From Photobacterium galatheae (GTDB lineage Bacteria > Pseudomonadota > Gammaproteobacteria > Enterobacterales > Vibrionaceae): a stretch of 64,000 bases of DNA. Both the position numbers and the translations under genes were made by a program. Numbering within the stretch: position 1 is the stretch's first letter; each line of letters opens with the position of its first letter. This document shows positions 36,861 through 47,223 of the stretch, one piece after another. Location: positions 62,001 to 126,000 of the forward strand of contig NZ_JMIB01000021.1 of assembly GCF_000695255.1 (NCBI RefSeq), written 5' to 3'. Below the pieces are notes generated by a model. It was not told the DNA's origin. It searched no databases and saw only the letters and a list, made by a program, of their open reading frames with translations.

Positions 36861-39050
36861 TTAAAATTTCACCTGATAGTTCACCGTGAAAGTGCGGCCA
36901 CGGCCACGATAGTCATACGCAGCTGGAGCGTAATGTTTCACGTATTGAATCTGCGCTCGCTGCCCCCAGAGCGTCGTGTAATCCTCATTGAAAAGGTTAT
37001 TCACACCAAAGCCCAGACTACCAACAGGTAACTGATAAGTACCAATCAAATCAACTAAGGTATAACCTTCAATCTTGTTGTTTTTCGGCTGATCCTCATT
37101 TTTCGTTTCATCTTTATAATCAAAGAGTGTTTGAGAATGCAATTTCACAGCCAAATCATTACCATACCAACCAATCCACGCATCAGCCTTCGGAATACTG
37201 GCTTCAGCGGCAGTCGAATCTTTCCACTTAGTGTCATCTTTGTTTTCTGAAACAACATAATGACCAGAAGTTCCAATTTGAATACTGTCTGTTGCCCAAT
37301 AAGAAAGCATGGCTTCAAGGCCATATACACGCTTCTTACTCTCTAAACTCTCGATAAGTTGTGTCACTTTATTATAGCCAACAGACTTATCTGACAAAGA
37401 ATAATAGGCTGCAGTTTGGAAACTCAAATCATCTTGTTCAGCTCGTAAACCAACCTCAAAACTATCCGTTTTAATACCAGACATTTTAGAATCATTAACA
37501 TTGATACTGGAGCTCAATGCATAATGACCATTGGCATCTACAGGCTCATAAGTACCCTGACCATAGTATTTAGCTGGATCAGGCAGATCAAAGCCTTGCG
37601 AAAAGTTTGCCCAAATCTGGGTTTGTGGTGAGAATTTATAGATAGTACCTAAATTAAACAAGCCAACATTATAACTGGTTGAACCGCCTGGTACAGCGTC
37701 GGCCGAAACGCCTTTGCCCGTCGCAATTTTCTTCTGGGTACTATAAGCTACGAAGTCATCAATTTCGTTGTCCATATACTGGTAGCGGTAGCCACCCTGA
37801 ACAGACCAATTTTCAGTAATGTCATAGCCGGCCTGAATGAAGGCAGCAATGGAACGCACTTCTACCCCTGGATAACGGCCAATTTTCGCGTAAGTTTCAT
37901 TAACCAGGTTACCTGAATTGTTTGCAACAGTTGGGTCAAAGAGCGCTTGATTATTCTCTAAACTATCAATGTAACCGTCTAGGCCATAGACAAGGTTCAA
38001 ACTGCCAAACTGCTTAGATAAAGCTAGTTGCAGCGATAATACATCGGTTTTCTGCTGTGATGCTGACTGATAGTAAGGTGTATAAGTCTGCTCTTCAGTA
38101 CGATAAGACAACTCTGCAAGCAGTTGGTGATTCAAAAAGTCACTGTTGCTATAAGCTGCATTCAAAAGAATACGCTCAGTTCCGTGCTGACGATCTGACT
38201 TAAATCCTTTACGTACATCAACAAACTGACTGTTAACAATGTATAAACCATAAGGAGAGTCTTGCTGGCTGTCATAATACTGTGCCAAAAAGTCTAATGA
38301 CTGGGTGTCAGACAGCGCAATTGAAGAGTGAATCTGCGCATCAATGGTTTCATTATACTGTAATGAACCTTGTGATATATCAGGTGTTACAATATCGCCA
38401 TCTGCATCATAAAAGCCCTGCGTCTCTGTATAAACAGCAGCTGCGCGAGTTTTTACTCGATCATTTCCGCCAGAAATAGACTGCGCCAGTTTGTAATCAA
38501 AGTCATCGCTTGAGTTTAGACCTGTTGTACTACTGACATAGCTTTCAAACTGGAGTTCTTCACTATCAGCTTTTTTCGTGATGATATTCACGACACCACC
38601 AGACGCACCCGCTCCATACACAGAAGATGCACCTGACAATACTTCAATACGTTCAATATTAAATGGATCAATTGAATCCAAATGGCGGCTGATAGAACGA
38701 GATGATTGCAGTGATACACCATCAATCATGACCAGCATCGCACGACCACGCAGGTTCTGCCCAAAGTTAGTTCGAGCGCCGCTACTCACATCAAGAGAAG
38801 GAATCGAATCTCCCAGAATCTCACCCAGGCTTTTACCGCCCCGGTATTCCTGTTCGATTTGTGCGCTGTCAACGTACCAGACAGTGCCCGGAATGTCGCT
38901 GATCGCTTTGGGTGCACGGCTGGACACCACCACCATTTTTTCTTCGGTCGTCTTGTATTCTTGAGCAAAGACTGAACTGGAAACAAACGTTGAAGCGGCC
39001 ACCGCAGCGGCCACAGTCGTCAATTGAAACATCCCTTTTTTCACTGCCAT
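36861..39050 (-). CDS. iutA: TonB-dependent ferric aerobactin receptor IutA
   Basis: 729 residues, the family length. The signal peptide ends at SSSVFAQ; the TonB box is EEKMVVVSS. The plug domain carries LRGRAMLVMIDGVSLQSSRS and IERIEVLSGASSVYGAGASGG, then a long barrel ends in GRTFTVNYQVKF with terminal Phe. It takes up ferric aerobactin across the outer membrane using TonB energy. The ATG at 39050 starts a good signal peptide, better than the frame's 39092 start. A Fur box 46 bases upstream (39096-39110) gives it its own iron-controlled promoter, downstream of iucD. Confidence 0.94.
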   Translation of the reverse strand: MAVKKGMFQLTTVAAAVAASTFVSSSVFAQEYKTTEEKMVVVSSRAPKAISDIPGTVWYVDSAQIEQEYRGGKSLGEILGDSIPSLDVSSGARTNFGQNLRGRAMLVMIDGVSLQSSRSISRHLDSIDPFNIERIEVLSGASSVYGAGASGGVVNIITKKADSEELQFESYVSSTTGLNSSDDFDYKLAQSISGGNDRVKTRAAAVYTETQGFYDADGDIVTPDISQGSLQYNETIDAQIHSSIALSDTQSLDFLAQYYDSQQDSPYGLYIVNSQFVDVRKGFKSDRQHGTERILLNAAYSNSDFLNHQLLAELSYRTEEQTYTPYYQSASQQKTDVLSLQLALSKQFGSLNLVYGLDGYIDSLENNQALFDPTVANNSGNLVNETYAKIGRYPGVEVRSIAAFIQAGYDITENWSVQGGYRYQYMDNEIDDFVAYSTQKKIATGKGVSADAVPGGSTSYNVGLFNLGTIYKFSPQTQIWANFSQGFDLPDPAKYYGQGTYEPVDANGHYALSSSINVNDSKMSGIKTDSFEVGLRAEQDDLSFQTAAYYSLSDKSVGYNKVTQLIESLESKKRVYGLEAMLSYWATDSIQIGTSGHYVVSENKDDTKWKDSTAAEASIPKADAWIGWYGNDLAVKLHSQTLFDYKDETKNEDQPKNNKIEGYTLVDLIGTYQLPVGSLGFGVNNLFNEDYTTLWGQRAQIQYVKHYAPAAYDYRGRGRTFTVNYQVKF

Positions 39051-39095
39051 TGTAATCACTTTATATTTTTCAGGTAACGTTGAAACAAACAAGTT

Positions 39096-39110
39096 TGATA
39101 ATAATACTCA
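39096..39110 (-). promoter_or_regulatory. Fur box before iutA
   Basis: TGATAATAATACTCA agrees with the 7-1-7 Fur consensus at 12 of the 14 positions outside the centre. It lies between iucD and iutA, 46 bases before the iutA ATG. Confidence 0.75.
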
Positions 39111-39213
39111 TTTGCCACTTTATTTCCATATCTGACGTTAAAAAAGTTCAACTTATTTGTCTATTTTGAAGGCCTTATTTTTTATATGGTCATCAATAAG
39201 GCCTGAGCGCTTC

Positions 39214-40530
39214 TCAAGACGCTTTGGCATACTCTGTCACAAGGCTTTCCGTCACCCACTCAATCATGCCCTTATCGCTGTCGATATCGAACACCGGTTT
39301 CTGGCAAAGCTGGTTGATGATCCGCGCGCTACGCCATGCCATCAAACTCAGTTGTGGCTCTGCAATCCCATGACTGTGCATACCGGCATTCACAGCAAAA
39401 ATCTTGTTTTTCGCGCTGCCTTCCCACTTCAGTTCAAAGTTTTCCGTCATGCCGTAGCGGCCATTTTCATCCAAATCCAGCATTGGCATGATAGATTTCA
39501 GACACTGTGGATAAGGCGCACTAAAGCCGGTCGCCAAAATGATAATGTCGGCTTCGTGCATTTCTGCCTGCTGGCTCAGCGCATTCAATGCCTGAACGGA
39601 GAAAGATCCAGCCTTGCTTTCCAGCGCACTCATGGAGCGATGCGGCAGCAGACGCACCCATTTATCTTCTTTCAAGACATCAAATCTATGGTAAAGCTCG
39701 CGATAAATCGACAGCAGCGCTGCCTGCGTGATGCCGTCTGACGTCAGTTTTTGCGCATCAATTTCTGACTGCTTCACAGAAGATTCCAGGCCCACGAAAG
39801 TTTCGACGTACTCAGGCGTGAAAAACTCATTGGTGAACGCTGCCTCATCCAGTGGCTGGAAGTTTGAACGGCGTGACAGCCAGTCCAGGCTTTTCACTTT
39901 GCCCCACTTCCCGTTCAGAACATTCAGGAAAATATCGGCACCGCTCTGGCCACCGCCGACGATCATCACACGTTTGCCGGTAAAATCGCGGTCACGTAAG
40001 CCCATTTCCGCAGCATGGAAGACTTTATCGCTGATGTGCGGCTTAGCGCACTCAGGAATCGAAGGAACTTTTCCGGTCCCAATACACAGGTTTTTCGCCA
40101 GATAAGATCCCTGAGTGGTCTGAATTTCGAACGCTTCACCCGTGTATTCAATGTGCTCTACGCGGCTGTCAAACTGAACATTCGACAGCTGATGTGACGC
40201 CCAGGCCAGATAATCTGAAAACTCATGACGACTGATGCAGTTCAGTTCAGCAGACAGAAAACGATAGAACTTCTTCTGATTCACCAGATAAGACAGGAAA
40301 GAATACGGGCTTTGCGGATTCACCGCCGTCACCAGATCTTTCAGGAACATGGTCTGCATGTTGGTGTTATCCAACAGCAGGCCCGGATGCCATGAGAATG
40401 ATTCACGGCCTTCGAAAAAGCAGGTATTCAGTTGAGTATTCGTTTCCAGCAGTGCCGCCACGCTCAGGTTAAACGGCCCGACACCCACACCAGCCAGATC
40501 CAGACATTCTTTTTGATTATTCAGTTCCAT
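39214..40530 (-). CDS. iucD: L-lysine N6-monooxygenase IucD
   Basis: 438 residues. First step of aerobactin synthesis: NADPH- and O2-dependent hydroxylation of the lysine epsilon-amino group, FAD-bound. Visible: FAD site AGVGVGPFNLSVAALLE, substrate-region LFLKDLVT-like MFLKDLVTAVNPQSPYSFL, NADPH site VMIVGGGQSGADIFLN, and the ATGFSAPYP motif shared by N-hydroxylating monooxygenases. Last of iucABCD, ten bases after iucC. Confidence 0.95.
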   Translation of the reverse strand: MELNNQKECLDLAGVGVGPFNLSVAALLETNTQLNTCFFEGRESFSWHPGLLLDNTNMQTMFLKDLVTAVNPQSPYSFLSYLVNQKKFYRFLSAELNCISRHEFSDYLAWASHQLSNVQFDSRVEHIEYTGEAFEIQTTQGSYLAKNLCIGTGKVPSIPECAKPHISDKVFHAAEMGLRDRDFTGKRVMIVGGGQSGADIFLNVLNGKWGKVKSLDWLSRRSNFQPLDEAAFTNEFFTPEYVETFVGLESSVKQSEIDAQKLTSDGITQAALLSIYRELYHRFDVLKEDKWVRLLPHRSMSALESKAGSFSVQALNALSQQAEMHEADIIILATGFSAPYPQCLKSIMPMLDLDENGRYGMTENFELKWEGSAKNKIFAVNAGMHSHGIAEPQLSLMAWRSARIINQLCQKPVFDIDSDKGMIEWVTESLVTEYAKAS

Positions 40531-40540
40531 GGTTCATTCC

Positions 40541-42295
40541 TTATTGTTCTTGGGCCAAAAATAGAGGGTTGTCCAGCATGTCATCCATGTCTGGCAACAT
40601 ACGGGAAGCACTGCTGTCGGTACTGTGTCTGAACTTCGCCAGATTCAAACCGATGCGCAGAATACGCGGCTTAAACAGATCCAGTCGTTCAAACCGTTCT
40701 GCAAGTTCCGGGTGTTGATTGATATGTAATTGAATCCGATCACCCAGCAGGCGATAGAACTGCTGCTCAGTGAAACCAAGTTTTTCCACCAGCGGGGAAA
40801 TAAACCGCAGTACAGTCACAAAGTGCCCGGTCTGAAGATCGTGAATGATCAATTCTTCCGGCAGTCGAACGGTGGCGGCTTTCACTTGCGGATGCAGCGA
40901 TGCCTGCTCCGGTAATTCCCTTTCCACCAAGCGCATATCTCCCTGAAAGTCTTTCAGCAAGATGCGTTTCGGGGCATGATTTTCCATCACAATCGTAATG
41001 TTCTGACCATGGGCAATCAGGGAAACGCCATATTTAGTCAGTAAGTGATAGAACGGAATCACCACAGCATCAAACAAACGGGTCAGCCAGACTTCCGCAG
41101 TAAGTCCGGACGCGGCAATGTATTCGCCAATCAACGGATTTCCCTGTGAATCCGATTCCATCAAAGCAGCCATCAGAATCGCAGACTCGTTGTCTTTGAG
41201 CTTGGACGCCAGCGATTCACGCCAGATCACACCCAGCAGTTCGTGATAACGATATGGCGCTTTTTCCAGTCGCTGATAGTCCGCCTGAGCTGCATAAGCC
41301 GATGCCGGTTCCTGCAATACTTCCGCGCCTTTACCCACCAGCAGCGGATCGGTTTTGAATACCTGATCAATCCAGTCTGACGCCAATGGTCCGGCCAGAA
41401 TGTAGCGGCCCGGGATCCCGCGATAACAGGAGGTATTCATAATGGTCAACGGCAGTTTAATGTCGTACCCCTGCGGGCGGGACACATTACTCAGGGTGCG
41501 AATTGAAAGCTGCGGCAGGAAATAATCACCGAACTCACCCAAATAAAGCATTGTTTTATCTGCGATTTCACGGATAAACAGCAGCGACAGCTTCTGCGAC
41601 CATTGCCACGGATGAACCGGGATCAGGGTATAGTCCTGCGGATTCACCTCAAAAGCACGAAAAGCCTGTGCCAGTTTTTCCTGCTCGACCTCTGTCATCG
41701 CTGAATCGATCAATTGCTCCCAGCGCGTGGTTTCATTGGTCGATTGCTGCAAGACAGATTGATGAACAGCAATCCAACCCAGCTGAAACGCCCGCTGTGA
41801 TTCAGGCGCGTACAAATCCAGATCGTCAGTTCCCCAGCCCCTGCGGCCTTTATTAAAGGCAAACTTCGGATGACCATCAAAATAGGTTTGTTGTAATTCA
41901 CAGCTCAGGTTCGCCAGATCTTTGGCTGTCATTGCCTGCTTTTTCACAGCCAGTTTGCAGTCACCCAGCAAGGTCGCATTCAGATCTTCAAAGTGCTCCG
42001 CCATGGCTTCATCCGGCATATTCAGCAAACGCTGAATATCCATCATGAATTGGGTTGCCAGCACCGATCCGGTTTCGGGTGAACGGGTCACAGATTCCGG
42101 TTCAATCACGATCTGTCCCCAGATATTGGCTTTCCCCCGGAAGTGGTAGCTGACGCCATCATCCAGATTCAGCACATAACCCTGTGCCGTCTCCTCAAAA
42201 CGAAATGCCTGCTCATACGCAAATTCACTGATCATCTTCGCCACAATGGCACGGTTTGCCTGTGGCCAGTACTGTTGTAGTGCCTGCTGAATCAT
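40541..42295 (-). CDS. iucC: Aerobactin synthase IucC
   Basis: 584 residues, NRPS-independent siderophore synthetase. It joins the second N6-acetyl-N6-hydroxylysine to the citryl intermediate, completing aerobactin. Marks of the IucA/IucC fold are GHPKFAFNKGRRGW, LIPVHPWQW, LSNVSRPQGYDIKLPL and LIAHGQNITIVMENHAPKR, with the final FhuF-like region near RILRIGLNLAKF. The ATG overlaps the iucB stop by one base (TGATG) and has GGAGAG eight bases upstream. Confidence 0.94.
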   Translation of the reverse strand: MIQQALQQYWPQANRAIVAKMISEFAYEQAFRFEETAQGYVLNLDDGVSYHFRGKANIWGQIVIEPESVTRSPETGSVLATQFMMDIQRLLNMPDEAMAEHFEDLNATLLGDCKLAVKKQAMTAKDLANLSCELQQTYFDGHPKFAFNKGRRGWGTDDLDLYAPESQRAFQLGWIAVHQSVLQQSTNETTRWEQLIDSAMTEVEQEKLAQAFRAFEVNPQDYTLIPVHPWQWSQKLSLLFIREIADKTMLYLGEFGDYFLPQLSIRTLSNVSRPQGYDIKLPLTIMNTSCYRGIPGRYILAGPLASDWIDQVFKTDPLLVGKGAEVLQEPASAYAAQADYQRLEKAPYRYHELLGVIWRESLASKLKDNESAILMAALMESDSQGNPLIGEYIAASGLTAEVWLTRLFDAVVIPFYHLLTKYGVSLIAHGQNITIVMENHAPKRILLKDFQGDMRLVERELPEQASLHPQVKAATVRLPEELIIHDLQTGHFVTVLRFISPLVEKLGFTEQQFYRLLGDRIQLHINQHPELAERFERLDLFKPRILRIGLNLAKFRHSTDSSASRMLPDMDDMLDNPLFLAQEQ

Positions 42296-43239
42296 CACCA
42301 CTGCTCTCCAAAAAATGCGCCGCGTTCCAGCATCAGAAATGCTGAACGTTTGTGCGGGAAATTAAACTCAAACAGTTTCCGGTAGCCCACGGCCTCAATG
42401 CGGTTAAACAAGCGCTGGTTATCTGCACGAGGTTCCAACACGATGCGGCTTGTACGGACATCATCAATGAAGAGGTAATGACTGATGGCACGCATCCAGC
42501 AATTGAAAAAACGCGGGCCACGGAACTGAGCTTCACCCACGAGCAAGTGGATACCCCGATCATAAGGCTGAACGTCGTAGTAAGGCGCCAACCGGTCTTC
42601 ACTCACCCAGTAAGCCTCGATGTAACCAAACGCTTCCCCATTGAACTCACCAATCAGCGGAACGATGTGTGGATCATTCAGTCGGGATTGTGCAAATTCA
42701 GCCAGTTCTTCTTTGCTCCAGGCCTGTTCCCAGAAATCGGCGACACGGGGATCATTCATCCAGCGCACAAATACATCTAAGTCCCGTTCCATATCGAACA
42801 CCCGGAAAGACACCGCCAGATCAGCCTGATGATCAAAACGCTTGTAAACCGTCCCGGTCGGCATGTCTGGACGCAGAGGATGATGACGATACTGAGTGTT
42901 CGACTGCACCGCCATCATTGGAAAGTAGCTCGAAGGCGTATGCAGATGCCATTGTCCCGGCATCTGATAAAACATCGATTTATACAACCGATTGCCTTCA
43001 CACAATGGTAGTGTGGTTGCCAGTTGAACGAGCAATGCCTGAGGTGCCTCAAGCTGAAGAGACTCACACTCTGGCTGATGGCTGAACTCACCATCTAAAT
43101 CTGCCATCAGCTGCGCAAGTGCCTGAGGATTCCGGAGATCTTGCGCCGACAGTGTCAATTGCACGTGTCGAGATCTCTCTTGTCCGGCTTCCTGGGTCTG
43201 GCCAGCACCGATAGCCTGAAAAGTCTTCGCCTCAAACAT
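42295..43239 (-). CDS. iucB: N6-hydroxylysine O-acetyltransferase IucB
   Basis: 314 residues. It acetylates N6-hydroxylysine from acetyl-CoA in aerobactin synthesis. The C-terminal GNAT-type domain has FRVFDMERDLDVFVRWMNDP, FWEQAWSKEELAEF, YDRGIHLLVGEAQFRGP and LEPRADNQRLFNRIEAVGY, the pattern of IucB and related siderophore acetyltransferases. The N-terminal 100 residues are the usual family domain. It overlaps iucA by 8 bases. Confidence 0.94.
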   Translation of the reverse strand: MFEAKTFQAIGAGQTQEAGQERSRHVQLTLSAQDLRNPQALAQLMADLDGEFSHQPECESLQLEAPQALLVQLATTLPLCEGNRLYKSMFYQMPGQWHLHTPSSYFPMMAVQSNTQYRHHPLRPDMPTGTVYKRFDHQADLAVSFRVFDMERDLDVFVRWMNDPRVADFWEQAWSKEELAEFAQSRLNDPHIVPLIGEFNGEAFGYIEAYWVSEDRLAPYYDVQPYDRGIHLLVGEAQFRGPRFFNCWMRAISHYLFIDDVRTSRIVLEPRADNQRLFNRIEAVGYRKLFEFNFPHKRSAFLMLERGAFFGEQW

Positions 43240-45022
43240 ACATCGCTTCCTTCACATTGATCAGTGGGTTTGGCAGGTCAAAATAAATCACCGCCGGATC
43301 CGGAATCGAGTTTTCATTGAAGTTCTGCAGATAACAGAAGAAGTTGCCTTTACAGCACAGACCTTCATCGTTCAGCACATAATCAAGGCAGGCAGAATCA
43401 CGAACGCCACGGGCTTTGAGTGCTTCCAGTTGCTCGCGCAGAATCGCAACCAGTGCCATTTCATCTACACCCGTACCGGCACCGATCGCACCAATCACAT
43501 TGAAGGTTGAATTGATGATCAGGTAGTAAGCGAAGTAACGACGGACTTTATCCTGATTCCAGTAGTTTTCGATATCCTGTCTGGTTTTCTTGATCGAAGC
43601 ATCGTTCAGGGAATCAGCAAATCGCTCAAACGCCAGATCGGTATAGCCGGTTCCCTGACAGTCGCGGTAATACATGCCAACCGGGAAACCGTCTTTCAGT
43701 TGCATCACAATATTCTGCTGATGCGCCAGAAAGACCACGCCGTAATTGGCCTGAAGGTCAAACAGAGAAACCACACTATGCTTGCAGTAAGCGCTGAACC
43801 AGTCTTTGGCCGCCTGCTCAACACTGATGCCCTGACCTGCTGCATAATCGGCCACACGTTTTGCAAGCAGGCTTTGCCCGCCGAACGGGTTTTGCTGGGC
43901 CAGCGTTGCCAGCACCACAGCTTCCTCATCAACCTTAGCGGCCAACGGGTTATCCCGGAATGCAACCAGAGATTCATCAATGGCTTTGCCGTTTTTGTCT
44001 ACCAAGCCCAGATATGCCGGCTCTTGCATCAACTGGAAGCCCTGCCCCTGACCCAGCACCTGCTGAATATCTGTATCCGCAAACAGCTGATTCAGGCGAG
44101 TCCCGCGAATCACCTCTTTCACCGACAGGTTGCGAATGGAGTTGGTGAGCTTGACGCTCAGGGAGAACTTCAGCATATAAGGCAATGCTGGTGCGTACAG
44201 AGAACGCGTTGAAGACGTCGGATACCAGTCACTGCCCGCTTCACCCAGATCCTTGATCAAACCTTGCTCAAGATATTCAATCACGTCCGGATACTGGCTG
44301 AATACCTGCCATTGCCATGGGTGTGCGGGTAACAGCACCTGATTTTCGGCCAGCTGTGAAACAAGCGCTTGGTCGAAAGCAGCGTCTGCCTGCAACAACT
44401 CAGCCATTCGCTCGATCATGGTTTTATCGGCAGAACTGCCAGAAATCAGAATGGATTGATCAACCGCCAGCCAACGCAGCGGGAAATGACTGCCAAATTC
44501 CGGAGAAAACTTCTTCGCATCTTCTGCGCTGAACTGTTCACGGCTTTTGGGTGCCGGATGGAACGAGTGACCAATCAGCAAACCTTGCTCAGCCTGCTGG
44601 AAGTTCAGCGCCTGATTGAACAACGCCTCACCATAAGGACTCTGACTGGCAGCACTGTAGGTATTGTGATGACTTTCAAGCACACGGGTTGTGAAAATCT
44701 GTTTCTGGTCTTCCGTCACCAGTCCAACCAGAGATGGTTCTTCAAGGATACGTGCAACCAGTTCCGGGTAGCTGAATGTTGTTGAAGTATCACCGTCCAG
44801 ATAGGCAGGAAACTGATATTCGTGCACACCCAGTGAAGAAAAGTAACGCAATGGGATGCGAATCCGTTGCTGATTTGCAAGCGGGATCAGATAGCTGCTT
44901 CCCTGCTCATCTTTTTCAAACTGAATCGCCGCACATTCCCGGGCAAGGGCATTCAAGAAACACGCCGCTGCAACATCATGTTGACCCGCTGGCGTAACAA
45001 AAGCGTAATTCTGCGTTTTCAT
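43232..45022 (-). CDS. iucA: N2-citryl-N6-acetyl-N6-hydroxylysine synthase IucA
   Basis: 596 residues, NRPS-independent siderophore synthetase. It couples citrate to the first acetyl-hydroxylysine with ATP. The IucA/IucC fold shows LIGHSFHPAPKSREQFS, LLPAHPWQWQVFSQYP, RNLSVKEVIRGTRLNQ, and YGVVFLAHQQNIVMQLKDG, with the KxRRYFAYYLIINS region near the end. First gene of iucABCD. The ATG lies 34 bases after a Fur box. Confidence 0.95.
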   Translation of the reverse strand: MKTQNYAFVTPAGQHDVAAACFLNALARECAAIQFEKDEQGSSYLIPLANQQRIRIPLRYFSSLGVHEYQFPAYLDGDTSTTFSYPELVARILEEPSLVGLVTEDQKQIFTTRVLESHHNTYSAASQSPYGEALFNQALNFQQAEQGLLIGHSFHPAPKSREQFSAEDAKKFSPEFGSHFPLRWLAVDQSILISGSSADKTMIERMAELLQADAAFDQALVSQLAENQVLLPAHPWQWQVFSQYPDVIEYLEQGLIKDLGEAGSDWYPTSSTRSLYAPALPYMLKFSLSVKLTNSIRNLSVKEVIRGTRLNQLFADTDIQQVLGQGQGFQLMQEPAYLGLVDKNGKAIDESLVAFRDNPLAAKVDEEAVVLATLAQQNPFGGQSLLAKRVADYAAGQGISVEQAAKDWFSAYCKHSVVSLFDLQANYGVVFLAHQQNIVMQLKDGFPVGMYYRDCQGTGYTDLAFERFADSLNDASIKKTRQDIENYWNQDKVRRYFAYYLIINSTFNVIGAIGAGTGVDEMALVAILREQLEALKARGVRDSACLDYVLNDEGLCCKGNFFCYLQNFNENSIPDPAVIYFDLPNPLINVKEAMYV

Positions 45023-45055
45023 AATTAACTCAGTGCATTTGATAATGGAGTCAAA

Positions 45056-45070
45056 TGCTAATGATTCTCA
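45056..45070 (-). promoter_or_regulatory. Fur box before iucA
   Basis: On the minus strand TGAGAATCATTAGCA agrees with the 7-1-7 Fur consensus at 12 of 14 positions outside the centre. It lies 34 bases upstream of the iucA start. Confidence 0.8.
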
Positions 45071-45165
45071 TAAACATAATCAATAGTCTTTTGTTAATTC
45101 TTTTTTAAATCGTGCACATTTGATGTAAGCCAGAGGTGTCATCTCGTTACCATTGGGTAAAAAAA

Positions 45166-45188
45166 AGCCAGCGACTTCAGCGCTGGCT
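45166..45188 (-). terminator. Rho-independent terminator of fhuCDB
   Basis: The stem AGCCAGCG / CGCTGGCT is followed by seven T on the minus strand, so fhuCDB and iucABCD are separate transcripts. Confidence 0.85.
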
Positions 45189-45219
45189 TCATGATTTGTC
45201 TCTGACGATAGACCCTTGG

Positions 45220-47223
45220 TTACTTTCTCATCAGATATAAGAAATAGCCCCCGCCAATGACTGACGCTAACAACCCCGCCGGAAATTGCCACGGAAACCA
45301 GAGGTTTCGCCCGATCCAGTCGGCAATCACCATCAGACATCCCCCAAGTAGCGAGGCGACGATCAACTGCTTATGCGCTGAATACTGATTCAATGTGCGC
45401 GCCATATGCGGCGCAAGTAATCCGACAAAGCTCAACGGACCAATCACAATGGTGCAGAGCGTGGTCAGGGCAGCCACCAGCAACAACAGAACTTGTCGGA
45501 CCCGTCTGCAATCCAAGCCAACACTGGCAGCACTGACTTCGCCCAGCCCGATCAGATCAATCCATCGACTGAGTGACAGGGTCACAATCAGCAAGATCCC
45601 AACGCCGACGGCTAGCAACACAACATCCTGTACTGACACCAGATAGGTTGAACCAGACAGCCAGGTCAGCAACGCTCTGACGTTGTCCTGTCCGGAAGAC
45701 ATTGCAATCCGCAAAAAGGCATCCAGACCAGCACTCAACGCGATCCCGGTCAACAGCGTCTGTGTGGGAGCAAACTTATGTTTTTTACCCATCAGCCAGA
45801 TCACACCGGTCGCCACCATGGCCCCTGCCGTTCCCAGCAGCACCTGTTCATGACGTTCGACAGAAACACCCAGCAAAGCGCCAATCACTAAAGCCAGCGC
45901 TGCACCAGAGCTGATCCCCAATACTTCGGGGCTGGCCATCGGGTTTGTTGTCACGCGCTGAATGATCGTGCCAGCCAACGCCAGCCCAATCCCGGCAAGC
46001 AGTGCCACCAATACCCGGGGAATCCGGTATTCCCAGAGATGTTCAGATAGCGAGAAAGCCCAGCCCTGCTGACTCTGACCCACCGTCACGGCCAGGACCA
46101 GACAAATCAGCGCAATCACCGCTAAAGGCCAGACCGTTTTGCTGAAGTCGCGATGGTGATAATGCGGCACGCCTTCTTCCCGGGCACGCAGCTCAGATTG
46201 CAGCGTTTTTCGCCTCAGCAGCCACAGCAAAAACGGGGAACCGATCAAAGCCGTCATCGCCCCAGTCGGCAGCATTTCTCCACCGACACCGGAAAACGGC
46301 TGAATCAGTAAATCTGCCAGTAACAGCATCAAGGCCCCAACCAACCCGCTGTTGAGGAGATGCTGATACAGTTTGCGTGCACCAATCATACGGGCAATTG
46401 CCGGAGCAACAATGCCGACAAAACCGATCAATCCGACTTCGCTTACCACAGTTGCCGTCATGAAAATCGCCAATCCAAGGCAGAGCACCTTGACTTGTTT
46501 GACATTCACACCGAGTGATGAAGCAACGCCTTCACCAAGCTGCAAAGACGCAAGCGGCCGCTGTAACAGCAATAATGCGGCCAGTGGCAGCAGCGTCATT
46601 GGGAGTAATGTCTGAACCGTTGCCCAACCATTCTGGTTCAGCGTCCCCGCTCCCCAGATAAAAACGGAAGACAGCTTCTGCTCATGCAAAAGTAACAACA
46701 TGGTATTGATGGAGCCAAAGAACAGACTGATCACCATGCCCGCCAGCACCATATGGACGGGGGCAAATCCCCGTTTTGCTGAGAGCAGAAACACCAGTGC
46801 CGTTGCCAGACTTCCCCCCAAAAACGCAGGAATAAAAGAAGGCACCGAGACAGAAACGGGCAACAACAAAATCCCTAGCACCATGCCCAGTTCCGCACCA
46901 GAGGCCACCCCGAGTGTGGTCGGCGAAGCAATTGGGTTGCGCAGAACAAACTGCATCACCGCCCCCGCGACCGCCAGAGAAAAGCCACAGAGAATCGCCA
47001 CGGTCAGTCGCGGCAGATAGGTCAGATGCACAATCAAATGCTGATAATTCGCCGGGTCATAATGGACCAGCGTCTGCCAGAGGAGCGGCAATCCCTGTGC
47101 ATAGGGAACCGTCCAGTTGAGCAGAAAACTCACCGTGACAATCAGGAATGTAAAAATGAAAAACGACCGAGCTATCTGGCCCGATCGTACAAAAGAATTC
47201 GTGGATGAAACTTGGGACTGCAT
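45220..47223 (-). CDS. fhuB: Fe3+-hydroxamate ABC transporter permease FhuB
   Basis: 667 residues made of two fused FecCD permease halves, the hallmark of FhuB, with about twenty membrane segments. Each half has the family blocks: GAVMQFVLRNPIASPTTLG and GTIIQRVTTNPMASPEVLG near their third segments, and IGFVGIVAPAIAR and LSFVGLLAPHMAR, the ATPase-contact loops. It forms the inner-membrane channel for ferric hydroxamates, here presumably ferric aerobactin. The ATG overlaps the fhuD stop by one base (TAATG). Confidence 0.94.
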   Translation of the reverse strand: MQSQVSSTNSFVRSGQIARSFFIFTFLIVTVSFLLNWTVPYAQGLPLLWQTLVHYDPANYQHLIVHLTYLPRLTVAILCGFSLAVAGAVMQFVLRNPIASPTTLGVASGAELGMVLGILLLPVSVSVPSFIPAFLGGSLATALVFLLSAKRGFAPVHMVLAGMVISLFFGSINTMLLLLHEQKLSSVFIWGAGTLNQNGWATVQTLLPMTLLPLAALLLLQRPLASLQLGEGVASSLGVNVKQVKVLCLGLAIFMTATVVSEVGLIGFVGIVAPAIARMIGARKLYQHLLNSGLVGALMLLLADLLIQPFSGVGGEMLPTGAMTALIGSPFLLWLLRRKTLQSELRAREEGVPHYHHRDFSKTVWPLAVIALICLVLAVTVGQSQQGWAFSLSEHLWEYRIPRVLVALLAGIGLALAGTIIQRVTTNPMASPEVLGISSGAALALVIGALLGVSVERHEQVLLGTAGAMVATGVIWLMGKKHKFAPTQTLLTGIALSAGLDAFLRIAMSSGQDNVRALLTWLSGSTYLVSVQDVVLLAVGVGILLIVTLSLSRWIDLIGLGEVSAASVGLDCRRVRQVLLLLVAALTTLCTIVIGPLSFVGLLAPHMARTLNQYSAHKQLIVASLLGGCLMVIADWIGRNLWFPWQFPAGLLASVIGGGYFLYLMRK